The notes beneath the pieces are model-generated. The model saw nothing but the letters and a program-made list of their open reading frames with translations, was not told where the DNA came from and did not search any database. Position numbers and translations under genes: made by a program. From JAICLL01 sp035252155 (GTDB lineage: Bacteria > Planctomycetota > Planctomycetia > Pirellulales > JAICIG01), in assembly GCA_035252155.1 (NCBI GenBank), contig DATFDL010000547.1:1-6765 (forward strand): 6,765 nt of DNA, in the 5' to 3' direction. This document shows, piece after piece, positions 1 to 6,013 of the stretch. The number at the start of each line of letters is the position of its first letter. Within the stretch, counting starts at the first letter, position 1.

Positions 1-52
1 TCACGGCAGCAGGGCACTTCTCGATGAATCGTTCCACAATGCTCAGCAACAT
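1..52 (-). CDS. IS4-like transposase, N-terminal fragment (runs off the left edge)
   Basis: The minus strand opens with ATG at 52-50 and stays open for 17 codons to the window edge, beginning MLLSIVERFIEKCPAAV. A textbook AGGAGG (complement of 61-66) lies 8 nt upstream, which fixes the start. From memory, the pattern of a short hydrophobic start, then ERF(I/L)EK, then SPV/CPAAV resembles the N-terminus of IS4-family (DDE) transposases common in planctomycetes. These cut and rejoin the ends of their own element. No catalytic residue is visible in so short a piece, so the family call rests on N-terminal resemblance and the mobile-element-like context (regulatory hairpin at 57-102). Whether the gene is intact beyond the window cannot be judged. 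Confidence 0.6.
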   Translation of the reverse strand, partial: MLLSIVERFIEKCPAAV

Positions 53-56
53 CCTT

Positions 57-102
57 GTCGCCTCCTAAAGGTTAAAGAGCCAAAACCCTACGGGGAGGCG
101 AC
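57..102 (-). promoter_or_regulatory. Stem that would sequester the transposase ribosome binding site
   Basis: A perfect 9-bp inverted repeat pairs 57-65 (GTCGCCTCC) with 94-102 (GGAGGCGAC), loop 28 nt. Read as minus-strand RNA, the 3' arm contains the GGAGG of the transposase Shine-Dalgarno, so folding would block ribosome entry. A possible -10 box, TATAAG, is the complement of 102-107. Initiation about 7 nt downstream (near 95) would give a transcript lacking most of the 5' arm and therefore free to be translated. RNA entering from outside the element would carry both arms and be shut off. IS10 and IS50 protect transposase translation in this way. The stem is seen in sequence; the promoter and mechanism are inferred. 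Confidence 0.5.
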
Positions 103-135
103 TTATAGCAGGTTTTCACCATGTTGAAAGGGGTG

Positions 136-152
136 GGTGGGCACTGCCCACC
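136..152. repeat. Short GC-rich palindrome, REP-like (copy 1)
   Basis: GGTGGGCACTGCCCACC is a palindrome with 8-bp arms around one central base (or 7-bp arms with an ACT loop). The 18 bases at 135-152 match, in inverted orientation, 17 of 18 bases at 5818-5835 inside the deacetylase gene. I recall similar GTGGGCA(N)TGCCCAC palindromes as abundant dispersed repeats in planctomycete and cyanobacterial genomes, but I could not check this genome. It sits just outside the expected IS end. Confidence 0.55.
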
Positions 153-193
153 ATTGTTTGCCGCCTATGGATTATATACGTCGAACCGCGGCC

Positions 194-207
194 GGTGGCT
201 GGGGCAG
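194..207. repeat. Second direct copy of the 14-mer from the fadJ 3' hairpin
   Basis: GGTGGCTGGGGCAG here is identical to 352-365 and is the inverted partner (one wobble) of 335-348. It is flanked by CGCGGC (187-192) and GCCGCG (209-214), which form a 6-bp stem that presents the 14-mer in the loop. Three copies in about 170 bp suggest local duplication of a repeat unit. Confidence 0.45.
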
Positions 208-250
208 AGCCGCGCGCCACGCATGGAGCGTAGGGAACTGCTTGTTCGCG

Positions 251-286
251 GCGATGCCCCGGCTAGCTGTGCCACCGGGGCATCGC
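251..286. repeat. Intergenic hairpin with perfect 12-bp arms
   Basis: GCGATGCCCCGG (251-262) is exactly complementary to CCGGGGCATCGC (275-286), with a 12-nt loop at 263-274. The stem is stable and GC-rich. There is no T-tract on either side, so it is not a classical intrinsic terminator. It lies in the centre of the repeat cluster downstream of fadJ and is best described as a REP-like structural repeat of unknown role. Confidence 0.55.
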
Positions 287-321
287 TGGCCGGCGGTGTT
301 CGCTAGGTTGACCAGCGCCGA

Positions 322-373
322 CTCCGGCCAACTTCTGCCCCGGCCACCGATGGTGGCTGGGGCAGGACCGGAG
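322..373 (-). terminator. Large hairpin directly after the fadJ stop; possible terminator or mRNA-stabilising stem
   Basis: The inner stem pairs 335-348 (CTGCCCCGGCCACC) with 352-365 (GGTGGCTGGGGCAG) around a GAT loop. Of 14 positions, 13 are Watson-Crick and one is a G-T wobble. An outer stem pairs CTCCGG (322-327) with CCGGAG (368-373) across an unequal internal loop. It begins at the base next to the fadJ stop codon (374-376), where a 3'-end hairpin would be expected. No T-run follows on the minus strand, so intrinsic termination is doubtful; protecting the mRNA 3' end, or simply being a dispersed repeat, is as likely. Its right arm is also present at 194-207. Confidence 0.4.
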
Positions 374-2521
374 CTACCCTCCATAAAAGCCCCGTTTGTC
401 CTTGACCATTTCGAGCAGCATCGGGGTTGGCTGATATCGCGGGCCGAGCGACTCATAGGGCTTGAGCATCTCGATGATCTTGCCGGCCCCCAATGTGTCG
501 GCCCAGAACAACAATCCTCCCTTAAAGGGCGGAAAGCCGATGCCGTAGATCAAACCCAGATCGACATCGCGCGGATCGCGCACCTTGCGCTCGGATAGGA
601 TGCGTGTGGCTTCGAGCACCATCGGCAAAAACAACCGCTCGACGATCTGCTGGTCGCTCAGCTTGCTTTGCCCGCGTACTAGCGGCTTTACCACGTTGGC
701 CAACGTGGGGTCGGGCGTGCCGCGGCCTTCTTTTTTGTCCTTGTAAGCAAAGAACCCGACGCCGGCTTTTTGTCCCAGCCGGCCCGCCTTGACCATCGCG
801 GCCAAGAGCGGCGAGTCGCCGATGCGGTCGGGAAACGCCTCGTGCATCACCTGCCCGGCGTAGTAGGCGGTATCGAGACCGACCACATCGTAAAGCGTGA
901 TGGGACCCATCGGCATGCCAAATCCCTTGGCGGAGGATTCGATCGCCTTGATTTCGACGCCGTCGAGCATCAACTCCAACGCCTCATTCATATACGGCAG
1001 CAGCAGCCGATTGACCAAAAAACCCGGACCGTCTTCGACCACGATGGGCGACTTGCCGATCGCTTTGGCAAAGGCCACGGCGGTGGCAATGGTCGCGTCG
1101 TCGGTCTTGGGACCGCGAATGACTTCCACCAGCGGCATCTTGCGCACGGGGTTGAAAAAGTGGATGCCGCAAAACCGCTCGGGCCGCTTGAGCTTTTCGG
1201 CCAACCGCCCGATCGAAATAGCCGAGGTGTTTGACGCCAGGATCGTTTGCTCGCTCAGCAGCGGCTCGATGCGCTGATAGAGTTCGGCTTTGACCTTGGG
1301 GTTTTCGACGACGGCCTCGATCACCAGGTCGCAGCCTTTGAACTCGGCGTCGACCGTGGTGGCGTTAACCAGCGGAGCGAACTTGAGCATGCGCTGCGGA
1401 TCGGCGCCTTTGGTCTGTTTGTTGTAGGCGACTTCTTCCAGAATCTTCTGCACGCCGCCGGCCAGGGCTTGCGGCGCGGCGTCAGTCAGCGTGATGGGCA
1501 CCTCGCGCTTGACGACCGCCGCCGAGATGCCCGCGCCCATGATGCCCGCTCCAAACACGCCGACCGACCTGATCTCGCTCGGCCGGGCATCCGTGCGTTC
1601 GACGCCCGTGTCTTTCTTGTTGCGATCGGTGAGAAAGAAGACGTTGATCAGCGCCCGATTGATCGGTGTGCCAAACAGTCCGGCAAACCCTTCGGCCTCG
1701 GCCTGGCCGGCCGCATCGACGTCGAGACCGGCCGATCCGAGCATCACCTCCAGCGCCGCTAAAGGCGCGGGATAGTGCCCCTTGGTCTGCTGCTGAATGT
1801 AGGCCGACGCCGTGGCGCCCAAAAAGCCCAGCTCGGTTTCGTCGATCTCGAGCGGCTGGCTCCATCGCTCGCGGTCGGCCAGATAGGCTTTGCTTTTTTG
1901 CTCGGCCCGGACCAGAGCGATGGCGGCGGCATCGAGCCGTTCGCTGGGCACGAGGTCGGAAATCAACCCCATCTGCACGGCGGTGCGGCCGTCGATCGAT
2001 TCACCCGCGGTGACCAGCTCGACGGCGTTGCCCAGGCCGACAATGCGTGGCGTCCGGGCGGTGCCTCCCCAGCCGGGGAACATGCCCAGCTTCACCTCGG
2101 GAAAGCCATATTGTGCCTTGGGGCTAGTGCTCATGATCCGCCGATCGCACCAGACGGCCAACTCGGCGCCGCCGCCCACACAGACGCCGTCGATGGCCGC
2201 CACCGTGACAAACGGGCATTTTGAAAGGCGTTGGAAAAGCTTTCGGCCGCGCGTGGCGACTTCGATGGTCTGGTCGCGGGTGGGGTTCTTGGCGGCGGCG
2301 AATTCACGCAGGTCGGCCCCGGCGATGAAGATGCCCGGCTTGGCCGAGCGGACGACCAGCCCCGCCAGGTCCCTCCGCTTTTCGAGGGCCGTCAAATGCG
2401 TGTCGAGTTCGGCCAGCACCGATTGCGACAGCACGTTCGCTCCCTTGCCGGGGGCGTCGAGCGTGAGCGCCGCGACATCGGGTTCGAGCATCGACAACTG
2501 AATCGTCGGCGAATCGGCCAT
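374..2521 (-). CDS. fadJ: Multifunctional fatty acid oxidation protein: enoyl-CoA hydratase / 3-hydroxyacyl-CoA dehydrogenase
   Basis: This is the alpha subunit of the cytoplasmic beta-oxidation complex. It hydrates trans-2-enoyl-CoA and then oxidises L-3-hydroxyacyl-CoA to 3-ketoacyl-CoA with NAD+; a separate thiolase (FadA/FadI) completes the cycle and is not in this window. The 715 residues match the family's usual length. The N-terminal crotonase domain (about 1-200) has the oxyanion-hole motif IAGADL (66-71) and both catalytic glutamates, E120 in GGGAE and E142 in FPEVKLG. The dehydrogenase part has a Rossmann motif GxGxxG (GAGIMG, 324-329). The expected catalytic set is S433 (SNTS), H454 (HFFNP), E466 and N504 (NR), with spacing matching the human short-chain enzyme, followed by C-terminal dehydrogenase domains (about 500-715). 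ATG at 2521 has AAGGAG 7 nt upstream (complement of 2529-2534). FadB and FadJ cannot be separated with certainty. Confidence 0.93.
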   Translation of the reverse strand: MADSPTIQLSMLEPDVAALTLDAPGKGANVLSQSVLAELDTHLTALEKRRDLAGLVVRSAKPGIFIAGADLREFAAAKNPTRDQTIEVATRGRKLFQRLSKCPFVTVAAIDGVCVGGGAELAVWCDRRIMSTSPKAQYGFPEVKLGMFPGWGGTARTPRIVGLGNAVELVTAGESIDGRTAVQMGLISDLVPSERLDAAAIALVRAEQKSKAYLADRERWSQPLEIDETELGFLGATASAYIQQQTKGHYPAPLAALEVMLGSAGLDVDAAGQAEAEGFAGLFGTPINRALINVFFLTDRNKKDTGVERTDARPSEIRSVGVFGAGIMGAGISAAVVKREVPITLTDAAPQALAGGVQKILEEVAYNKQTKGADPQRMLKFAPLVNATTVDAEFKGCDLVIEAVVENPKVKAELYQRIEPLLSEQTILASNTSAISIGRLAEKLKRPERFCGIHFFNPVRKMPLVEVIRGPKTDDATIATAVAFAKAIGKSPIVVEDGPGFLVNRLLLPYMNEALELMLDGVEIKAIESSAKGFGMPMGPITLYDVVGLDTAYYAGQVMHEAFPDRIGDSPLLAAMVKAGRLGQKAGVGFFAYKDKKEGRGTPDPTLANVVKPLVRGQSKLSDQQIVERLFLPMVLEATRILSERKVRDPRDVDLGLIYGIGFPPFKGGLLFWADTLGAGKIIEMLKPYESLGPRYQPTPMLLEMVKDKRGFYGG

Positions 2522-2554
2522 GTTCGGTCTCCTTATCGTTCAGCGGGCCACAGC

Positions 2555-2562
2555 ATCTTATA
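2555..2562 (-). promoter_or_regulatory. Weak candidate -10 element for fadJ
   Basis: The minus strand reads TATAAGAT here, about 34 nt before the fadJ start. No recognisable -35 box lies 16-18 nt upstream, so the call rests on one hexamer in a divergent intergenic region that must contain promoters in both directions. Confidence 0.2.
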
Positions 2563-2604
2563 CCACAGCCGTTCGGCCAGAGCAGGGGGTTTTTCGACGC
2601 CCTC

Positions 2605-2633
2605 TTTACCGAGCGAGGGGCGGTGCCTATTCT
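2605..2633 (+). promoter_or_regulatory. Candidate sigma-70-type promoter for the HEAT-repeat gene
   Basis: TTTACC (2605-2610) and TATTCT (2628-2633) are separated by exactly 17 nt, each matching 4 of 6 consensus positions. Predicted initiation near 2640 would give a leader of about 43 nt before ATG 2683 and would exclude the upstream in-frame GTG at 2623 as the start. This is a pattern match only. Confidence 0.3.
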
Positions 2634-2682
2634 GGAAATTCGCGTCAGGCTTCGCTTCCATCGTGACAAGGACAAAACGCAT

Positions 2683-4068
2683 ATGTGGCAGCGCTTATAC
2701 CACACTTTCTTGGCACTCGTTTGTATCGCGCCGCTGGCGAGGCCCGCGGTCGCTGCCGATTCCGGCGACGAGCTTGAGCGACAAATCATTAGGCTGTTGG
2801 CCAACCCCGACCGAGAATTCCGCGCGGCGGCGCTCGAACAAGTGCGATTTGTGGCACGCGGCGCGGACCACACGCGGACGTTCGCCGCTCAATTGCCCAA
2901 GCTCGATGCTGCGGCGCAGGTCGAGTTGATCGCGGCCCTGGCCGATCGCGGCGATGCGTCCGCCCGGCCTGCCCTCGTCGAACTGCTTTCGCAGAGCAAG
3001 AGCGAAGACGTTCGGGCGGCGGCGTTGGCCGCTCTTGGCGAAATCGGCTCGGCTGACGACCTGCCGACTTTGATCAAGGCCCTGCGCGCCTCGTCCGGTG
3101 TCGAACAGCAGGCCGCCCGCACGGCACTGCGACGGATGCGGGGCGATTCGGTCATCAAGATCCTGGCCGCTGATGCCAAAACCGCCGATGCACAAACGCG
3201 GGCCGATCTGGTCGATATTTTGGCCGAGCGTCGGGCGACCGAGGCGATGCCGCTCTTCATCTCGGCCAGCGTCGACGACGATGGCCGGGTGCGCGGCGCG
3301 GCCATGAACGCCCTCGGCCGATTAGCCGGCCCCGACCAACTGGCCGCCATGATCCCCGCCGTGTTGAAGGCCCCGAAGGGCGGCGAGCGCGACGCCGCCG
3401 AACGCAGCGCCGCCGCGGTCTGTGCCCGTGCCGGCAATGAGGACCAGCGGGCCGACGCTCTGATCGCGGCGATCAATCAGGTCGATGCTGCGCAGCGCGA
3501 CGAGCTGCTTTCTTTGGTCGGGCGTGTAGGCGGCAAGCGGTTGATCGATTTCGTCGGCGACATCGCGACCGGCAGCGACGCGGCCCGGCGGTTGCTGGCG
3601 ATCGACGCGCTGAGCAAATGGCCCGATGCCAGCCCGGCCGACAAGTTGCTCGAAATCGCCGGCAAGACGACCGACGCCGGCGAGCGTGAGCAAGCCTTTG
3701 AGGGCTACGTGAAGCTATCGGCGACGCGCGACGGCCGGTCCGACAAGCAGCGGCTGGAGCGGATGAAACAGGCCATGCAAGCGGCCCGTACGCCGCAAGA
3801 GCAGTCGCTGGTCATCAACCGTTGCCGCACGGCATATAGTGTCGAGACGCTGCGGTTTGTCTTGCCGTACGTCGCCCAGGCGGCTTTCGCACAGCTTGCC
3901 TGCGAAACGATCGTCGAATTGGCCCATCACCGTGAAATTCGCGATCCGAACAAGGCCGAGTTCGACAAGGCGCTCGATCAGGTGATCAAGATCAGTAAAG
4001 ACCCGGTGGTGATCGATCGCGCCCAACGCTACAAGCGTGGCGAAACCTGGGAACGCCCCAAGAAGTGA
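2683..4068 (+). CDS. Exported HEAT-repeat protein
   Basis: The protein has 461 residues from ATG 2683, chosen because a Sec signal peptide begins there: MWQR, a hydrophobic stretch 8-19, and an AVA cleavage site (22-24) giving a mature protein starting at A25. AAGGA lies 10 nt upstream. An in-frame GTG at 2623 would bury the signal behind a charged extension. The mature part is almost entirely alpha-helical, Ala/Leu/Arg/Asp-rich tandem repeats of HEAT / PBS-lyase type. The clearest units are about 93-121 (ending VRAAALAALGEIG), 123-152 and 185-215 (ending VRGAAMNALGRLAG); later repeats toward 420 are degenerate. Such solenoids act as protein-binding scaffolds. No catalytic domain, haem CxxCH motif or membrane anchor is visible, so a periplasmic binding or assembly role is inferred. 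The next gene follows after 21 bp and is probably co-transcribed. Confidence 0.85.
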   Translation: MWQRLYHTFLALVCIAPLARPAVAADSGDELERQIIRLLANPDREFRAAALEQVRFVARGADHTRTFAAQLPKLDAAAQVELIAALADRGDASARPALVELLSQSKSEDVRAAALAALGEIGSADDLPTLIKALRASSGVEQQAARTALRRMRGDSVIKILAADAKTADAQTRADLVDILAERRATEAMPLFISASVDDDGRVRGAAMNALGRLAGPDQLAAMIPAVLKAPKGGERDAAERSAAAVCARAGNEDQRADALIAAINQVDAAQRDELLSLVGRVGGKRLIDFVGDIATGSDAARRLLAIDALSKWPDASPADKLLEIAGKTTDAGEREQAFEGYVKLSATRDGRSDKQRLERMKQAMQAARTPQEQSLVINRCRTAYSVETLRFVLPYVAQAAFAQLACETIVELAHHREIRDPNKAEFDKALDQVIKISKDPVVIDRAQRYKRGETWERPKK

Positions 4069-4089
4069 ACATCTTCACCTGGGGAGCTT

Positions 4090-4491
4090 ATGAGAAAGAT
4101 CCTCTTCATTTTGCTTGTCTCCACGATGGCCCTGGCGGGCTGTCGGAATCAATCCCCGGCGAAGTCAGACAAGGCTCAGCCCGCGACATCGGATGGGTCC
4201 ACCGTGGTAAAAACAATCCCCATTGTCGGCTTTGATCCCGACGGCGAGCCCGAGATTCGAGTTATGAGCGATGGCGCCCTGATGGTAGTCTTCGAGTTCA
4301 TGCCGCCTTCGTATGCCGAAGACGAGGAAGCGAAGTTCGCTGATTTTGAGAAGCAGCTCGAATGGGCCGTCCGCGTGCCGGTTTCGCGGGAGGATCGGGA
4401 GTTCTTTCTCATCCAGCATCCGGAGAGCGACACGCCGGAGAAAGTGAAGTCGTTTCTCGAAGGCTTTTCGAACGTGGAATCAACTAACTGA
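4090..4491 (+). CDS. Small lipoprotein of unknown function
   Basis: The 133-residue product begins with a type II signal peptide: MRK, a hydrophobic core 4-15, and the lipobox LAGC with C18 as the lipidated residue. The residues after the cysteine are R-N, not Asp, so by the enterobacterial rule it would go to the outer membrane; whether that rule applies in planctomycetes is uncertain. A Ser/Pro/Lys/Thr-rich linker (19-37) leads to a small acidic alpha/beta domain (about 38-130). I recognise no family. GGGGAG (4081-4086) precedes ATG with a short 3-nt spacer. It lies 21 bp after the HEAT-repeat gene on the same strand, so the two probably form one transcript and may act together at the cell envelope. 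It ends 11 bp before the convergent cupin gene. Confidence 0.82.
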   Translation: MRKILFILLVSTMALAGCRNQSPAKSDKAQPATSDGSTVVKTIPIVGFDPDGEPEIRVMSDGALMVVFEFMPPSYAEDEEAKFADFEKQLEWAVRVPVSREDREFFLIQHPESDTPEKVKSFLEGFSNVESTN

Positions 4492-4502
4492 GCGCGCGGC
4501 AA

Positions 4503-4853
4503 CTATTCCAACTCGTGAATGTCGTTCAACACGCCGCTGGGAATGCAGACGGTCAAGACCGTTAGTTTGCCGACGGCCTTGTGCTTGACGCCTCTGGGCA
4601 CGTAGACCACGACACCTTTGTGGACCTCGATTTCGGTGTCATCCAGAACCATCGTGCCGCGGCCGTCGACGATGTAGTAGATCTCGTCGGTTTGGGCGTG
4701 AAAGTGCAGTCTGGCGTGGTCGATCTCCACGTAGTGGACCTCGGCCACCGCGCCGTCGCGCTGCTCGATCAGGGGACGAATTTGGCCGCAGGTCTCGGCC
4801 CATGGCTCGACCTCGGCTGGGTCGCGGCGTAAAAAGCGTTCGCTCGTTTTCAT
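4503..4853 (-). CDS. Single-domain cupin protein
   Basis: This is a 116-residue small beta-barrel protein of the mannose-6-phosphate-isomerase-like cupin group. Cupin motif 1 is visible as H50-x-H52 with E57 and then G64; motif 2 as G80-x5-P86-x-G88-x2-H91. H50, H52, E57 and H91 make the usual complete 3-His/1-Glu metal site, so an active metallo-cupin (isomerase, epimerase, dioxygenase or sugar-binding sensor) is possible; the substrate cannot be read from sequence. The start at 4853 (MKTSERF) is preferred because the open frame extending upstream to 5291 is not cupin-like and overlaps the divergent deacetylase gene. The only ribosome-binding match is AAGG 3 nt before ATG, which is weak. It is convergent with the lipoprotein gene and divergent from the deacetylase gene. 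Confidence 0.85.
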   Translation of the reverse strand: MKTSERFLRRDPAEVEPWAETCGQIRPLIEQRDGAVAEVHYVEIDHARLHFHAQTDEIYYIVDGRGTMVLDDTEIEVHKGVVVYVPRGVKHKAVGKLTVLTVCIPSGVLNDIHELE

Positions 4854-4859
4854 GACCTT

Positions 4860-4888
4860 ATTGTTCGGTCGATTTCGGCTGCTGTCAA
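4860..4888 (-). promoter_or_regulatory. Candidate promoter for the cupin gene, implying a leaderless or near-leaderless mRNA
   Basis: On the minus strand a perfect TTGACA (complement of 4883-4888) is followed after 17 nt by AACAAT (complement of 4860-4865; 4 of 6 matches to TATAAT). The -10 box ends only 6 nt before the cupin ATG, so initiation would fall at or next to the start codon. This fits the poor Shine-Dalgarno sequence. The -35 is strong; the -10 is mediocre. Confidence 0.4.
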
Positions 4889-4988
4889 CAACGGGTGAAC
4901 ATGACCGGACGATGTGCGCTTCCCTGGGCGGCGTTTCCATCGAAAAAACTGCTCTGTTCTGGTTGGGCGAAACAGGTATCGTGGTCGT

Positions 4989-5984
4989 ATGTCGAACTTG
5001 GATCTTGAGCGACGCGTCGTACTGCACGCCGACGATTTCGGCTTCAATCACGAAATCACGCGCGGAATCGTCGAAGGCTTTGACGCCGGATTGTTGACTA
5101 GCACCGCGCTGCTGGCCAATGCGCCGGCCGCCGCGAAAGCTCTCGAAGATTGGGTCAGCCTTGTCGAGCGGCAGCGGAGCGGCCGACTTGGCTCTGCACC
5201 GGCTCGGCGGCGGTTGGGTGACGATCATGCCGCGTTCGATCTGGGCGTCCATCTCAACCTGACACAAGGCAGGCCGCTCATCGGCCGGCAATTCCCGTCA
5301 GAATTGCTTGATGCTCAAGGAAACTTTCTGCCGCCCGGAAGATTGCTCTTGCGGCTGCTCAGGTATGCCGACAAATGCCGGGAAGCCGTCGGCGCGGAGC
5401 TCCGGGCGCAAGTCGAATTCCTGGAGGCACGGGGCATCGCGCCGACGCACCTCAATGGCCATCAATATGTTGAGCTGATGCCGGTCGTCTCGGAGCTGGT
5501 CGTCGAGCTGGCCCGGACTTTGTCGATCGCGGTGGTTCGCGTATCGCGCGAGCCGCGGCATTGGATCACGAGCCTGCGGCCGGGAGTGCGAGCGACGAAC
5601 TGGATGCTCTCGCACACCAAGCAGTTTTTTGCCCAGCGGTTTGCCAAGCGGATCGGCGCGGCGGGCCTGCGATGTCCGGCGGCATATTTTGGCTCTTCAC
5701 ATGCTGGGCGAGTCGATCTTCAAGTCTGCGAGCTTTTCCTGCGAGCGTCGAAGGGACATGGCATCGTGGAGCTCGGACTCCATCCCGGCTTACCTGCTGC
5801 GCAATGCGAGGATGACCGCTGGGCAGTGCCCACCCTACGAATTTGGCACGACCCGCTAGCGGCCTTGCGTCCGGCGGAGTTGGCGCTGCTCAAATCGCCA
5901 AGCCTGGTCGAGACCTTGCTGCGGCATGGTTGCCGGCTGGGGAGGCTCAGTTCGCTCGCAGCCGTGCGTGCCGCCGCGGCATAG
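4989..5984 (+). CDS. ChbG/YdjC-family carbohydrate deacetylase (HpnK-like)
   Basis: Members of this family are metal-dependent deacetylases with a TIM-barrel-like fold; ChbG removes an acetyl group from chito-oligosaccharides, and HpnK is a homologue in hopanoid gene clusters. The 331-residue protein carries the family landmarks in order: H13-A-D15-D16-F-G near the N-terminus, GVHLNLT with H88, THLNGH with H154 and H158, and ELGLHPG with H265. These supply the Asp/His metal ligands and likely active-site residues. The start at 4989 (MSNLDLERR) puts the HADDFG strand immediately at the N-terminus as in relatives; a longer frame from 4914 adds an unlikely basic tail and has no better ribosome site. 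Arg-rich residues about 60-82 look like an extra loop. Codons for about residues 277-283 coincide with a palindromic repeat. No hopanoid genes are nearby, so the substrate is unknown. Confidence 0.88.
   Translation: MSNLDLERRVVLHADDFGFNHEITRGIVEGFDAGLLTSTALLANAPAAAKALEDWVSLVERQRSGRLGSAPARRRLGDDHAAFDLGVHLNLTQGRPLIGRQFPSELLDAQGNFLPPGRLLLRLLRYADKCREAVGAELRAQVEFLEARGIAPTHLNGHQYVELMPVVSELVVELARTLSIAVVRVSREPRHWITSLRPGVRATNWMLSHTKQFFAQRFAKRIGAAGLRCPAAYFGSSHAGRVDLQVCELFLRASKGHGIVELGLHPGLPAAQCEDDRWAVPTLRIWHDPLAALRPAELALLKSPSLVETLLRHGCRLGRLSSLAAVRAAAA
5818..5835. repeat. REP-like palindrome (copy 2) inside the deacetylase coding sequence
   Basis: GCTGGGCAGTGCCCACCC matches the reverse complement of 135-152 at 17 of 18 positions. 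The palindrome here is 5820-5832 (TGGGCA, G, TGCCCA). It is read in frame as part of RWAVPTL (residues about 277-283), in the variable stretch after the conserved HPG motif and before the ELxxL motif. The frame remains open on both sides, so the gene tolerates it. Confidence 0.5.
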
Positions 5985-6013
5985 TTCTTCGAGGACGGCC
6001 GGCGCGTGAGAAT

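Larger units (their letters stand above)
53..373. other. Gene-free interval: IS end plus hairpin-rich repeat DNA
   Basis: These 321 bases lie between the transposase start and the fadJ stop. The part nearest the transposase (53 to roughly 110-130) should be the leader and outer end of the IS. I could not place the terminal inverted repeat or a target duplication, because the other end of the element is outside the window. The rest carries a 17-bp palindrome (136-152), a 12-bp-arm hairpin (251-286), a 14-mer present twice directly and once inverted (194-207, 352-365, 335-348), and a large hairpin right after fadJ. Open frames here show no recognisable protein and no ribosome binding site. Confidence 0.6.

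Noticed and set aside
121..598. Overlapping plus-strand frames starting at 121 and 137
   Set aside because: They read through palindromes and into the fadJ antisense strand, lack ribosome binding sites and resemble no family.
770..2501. Several long plus-strand open frames opposite fadJ (for example 1247-1762, 1775-2224, 1890-2501)
   Set aside because: They are antisense shadows of a high-GC gene with both active sites intact; their products look like no known family.
2623..2682. Upstream GTG start for the HEAT-repeat protein
   Set aside because: It would hide the signal peptide behind about 20 charged residues, and the candidate -10 box lies downstream of it.
2557..2704. The 11-mer CTTATACCACA at 2557-2567 and 2694-2704 as a paired operator
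   Set aside because: The second copy lies within the HEAT signal-peptide codons and the two share little beyond the core; chance is not excluded.
4914..4988. Longer start for the deacetylase
   Set aside because: It adds a basic 25-residue tail before the strand that normally opens this family; no better ribosome site supports it.
4854..5291. N-terminal extension of the cupin frame to a 262-residue product
   Set aside because: The extra 146 residues are not cupin-like and lie antisense to the deacetylase gene and across the divergent promoter region.
4989..5984. Naming the deacetylase hpnK and inferring a hopanoid locus
   Set aside because: No squalene-hopene cyclase or other hopanoid gene is in the window; ChbG and HpnK share the same motifs.
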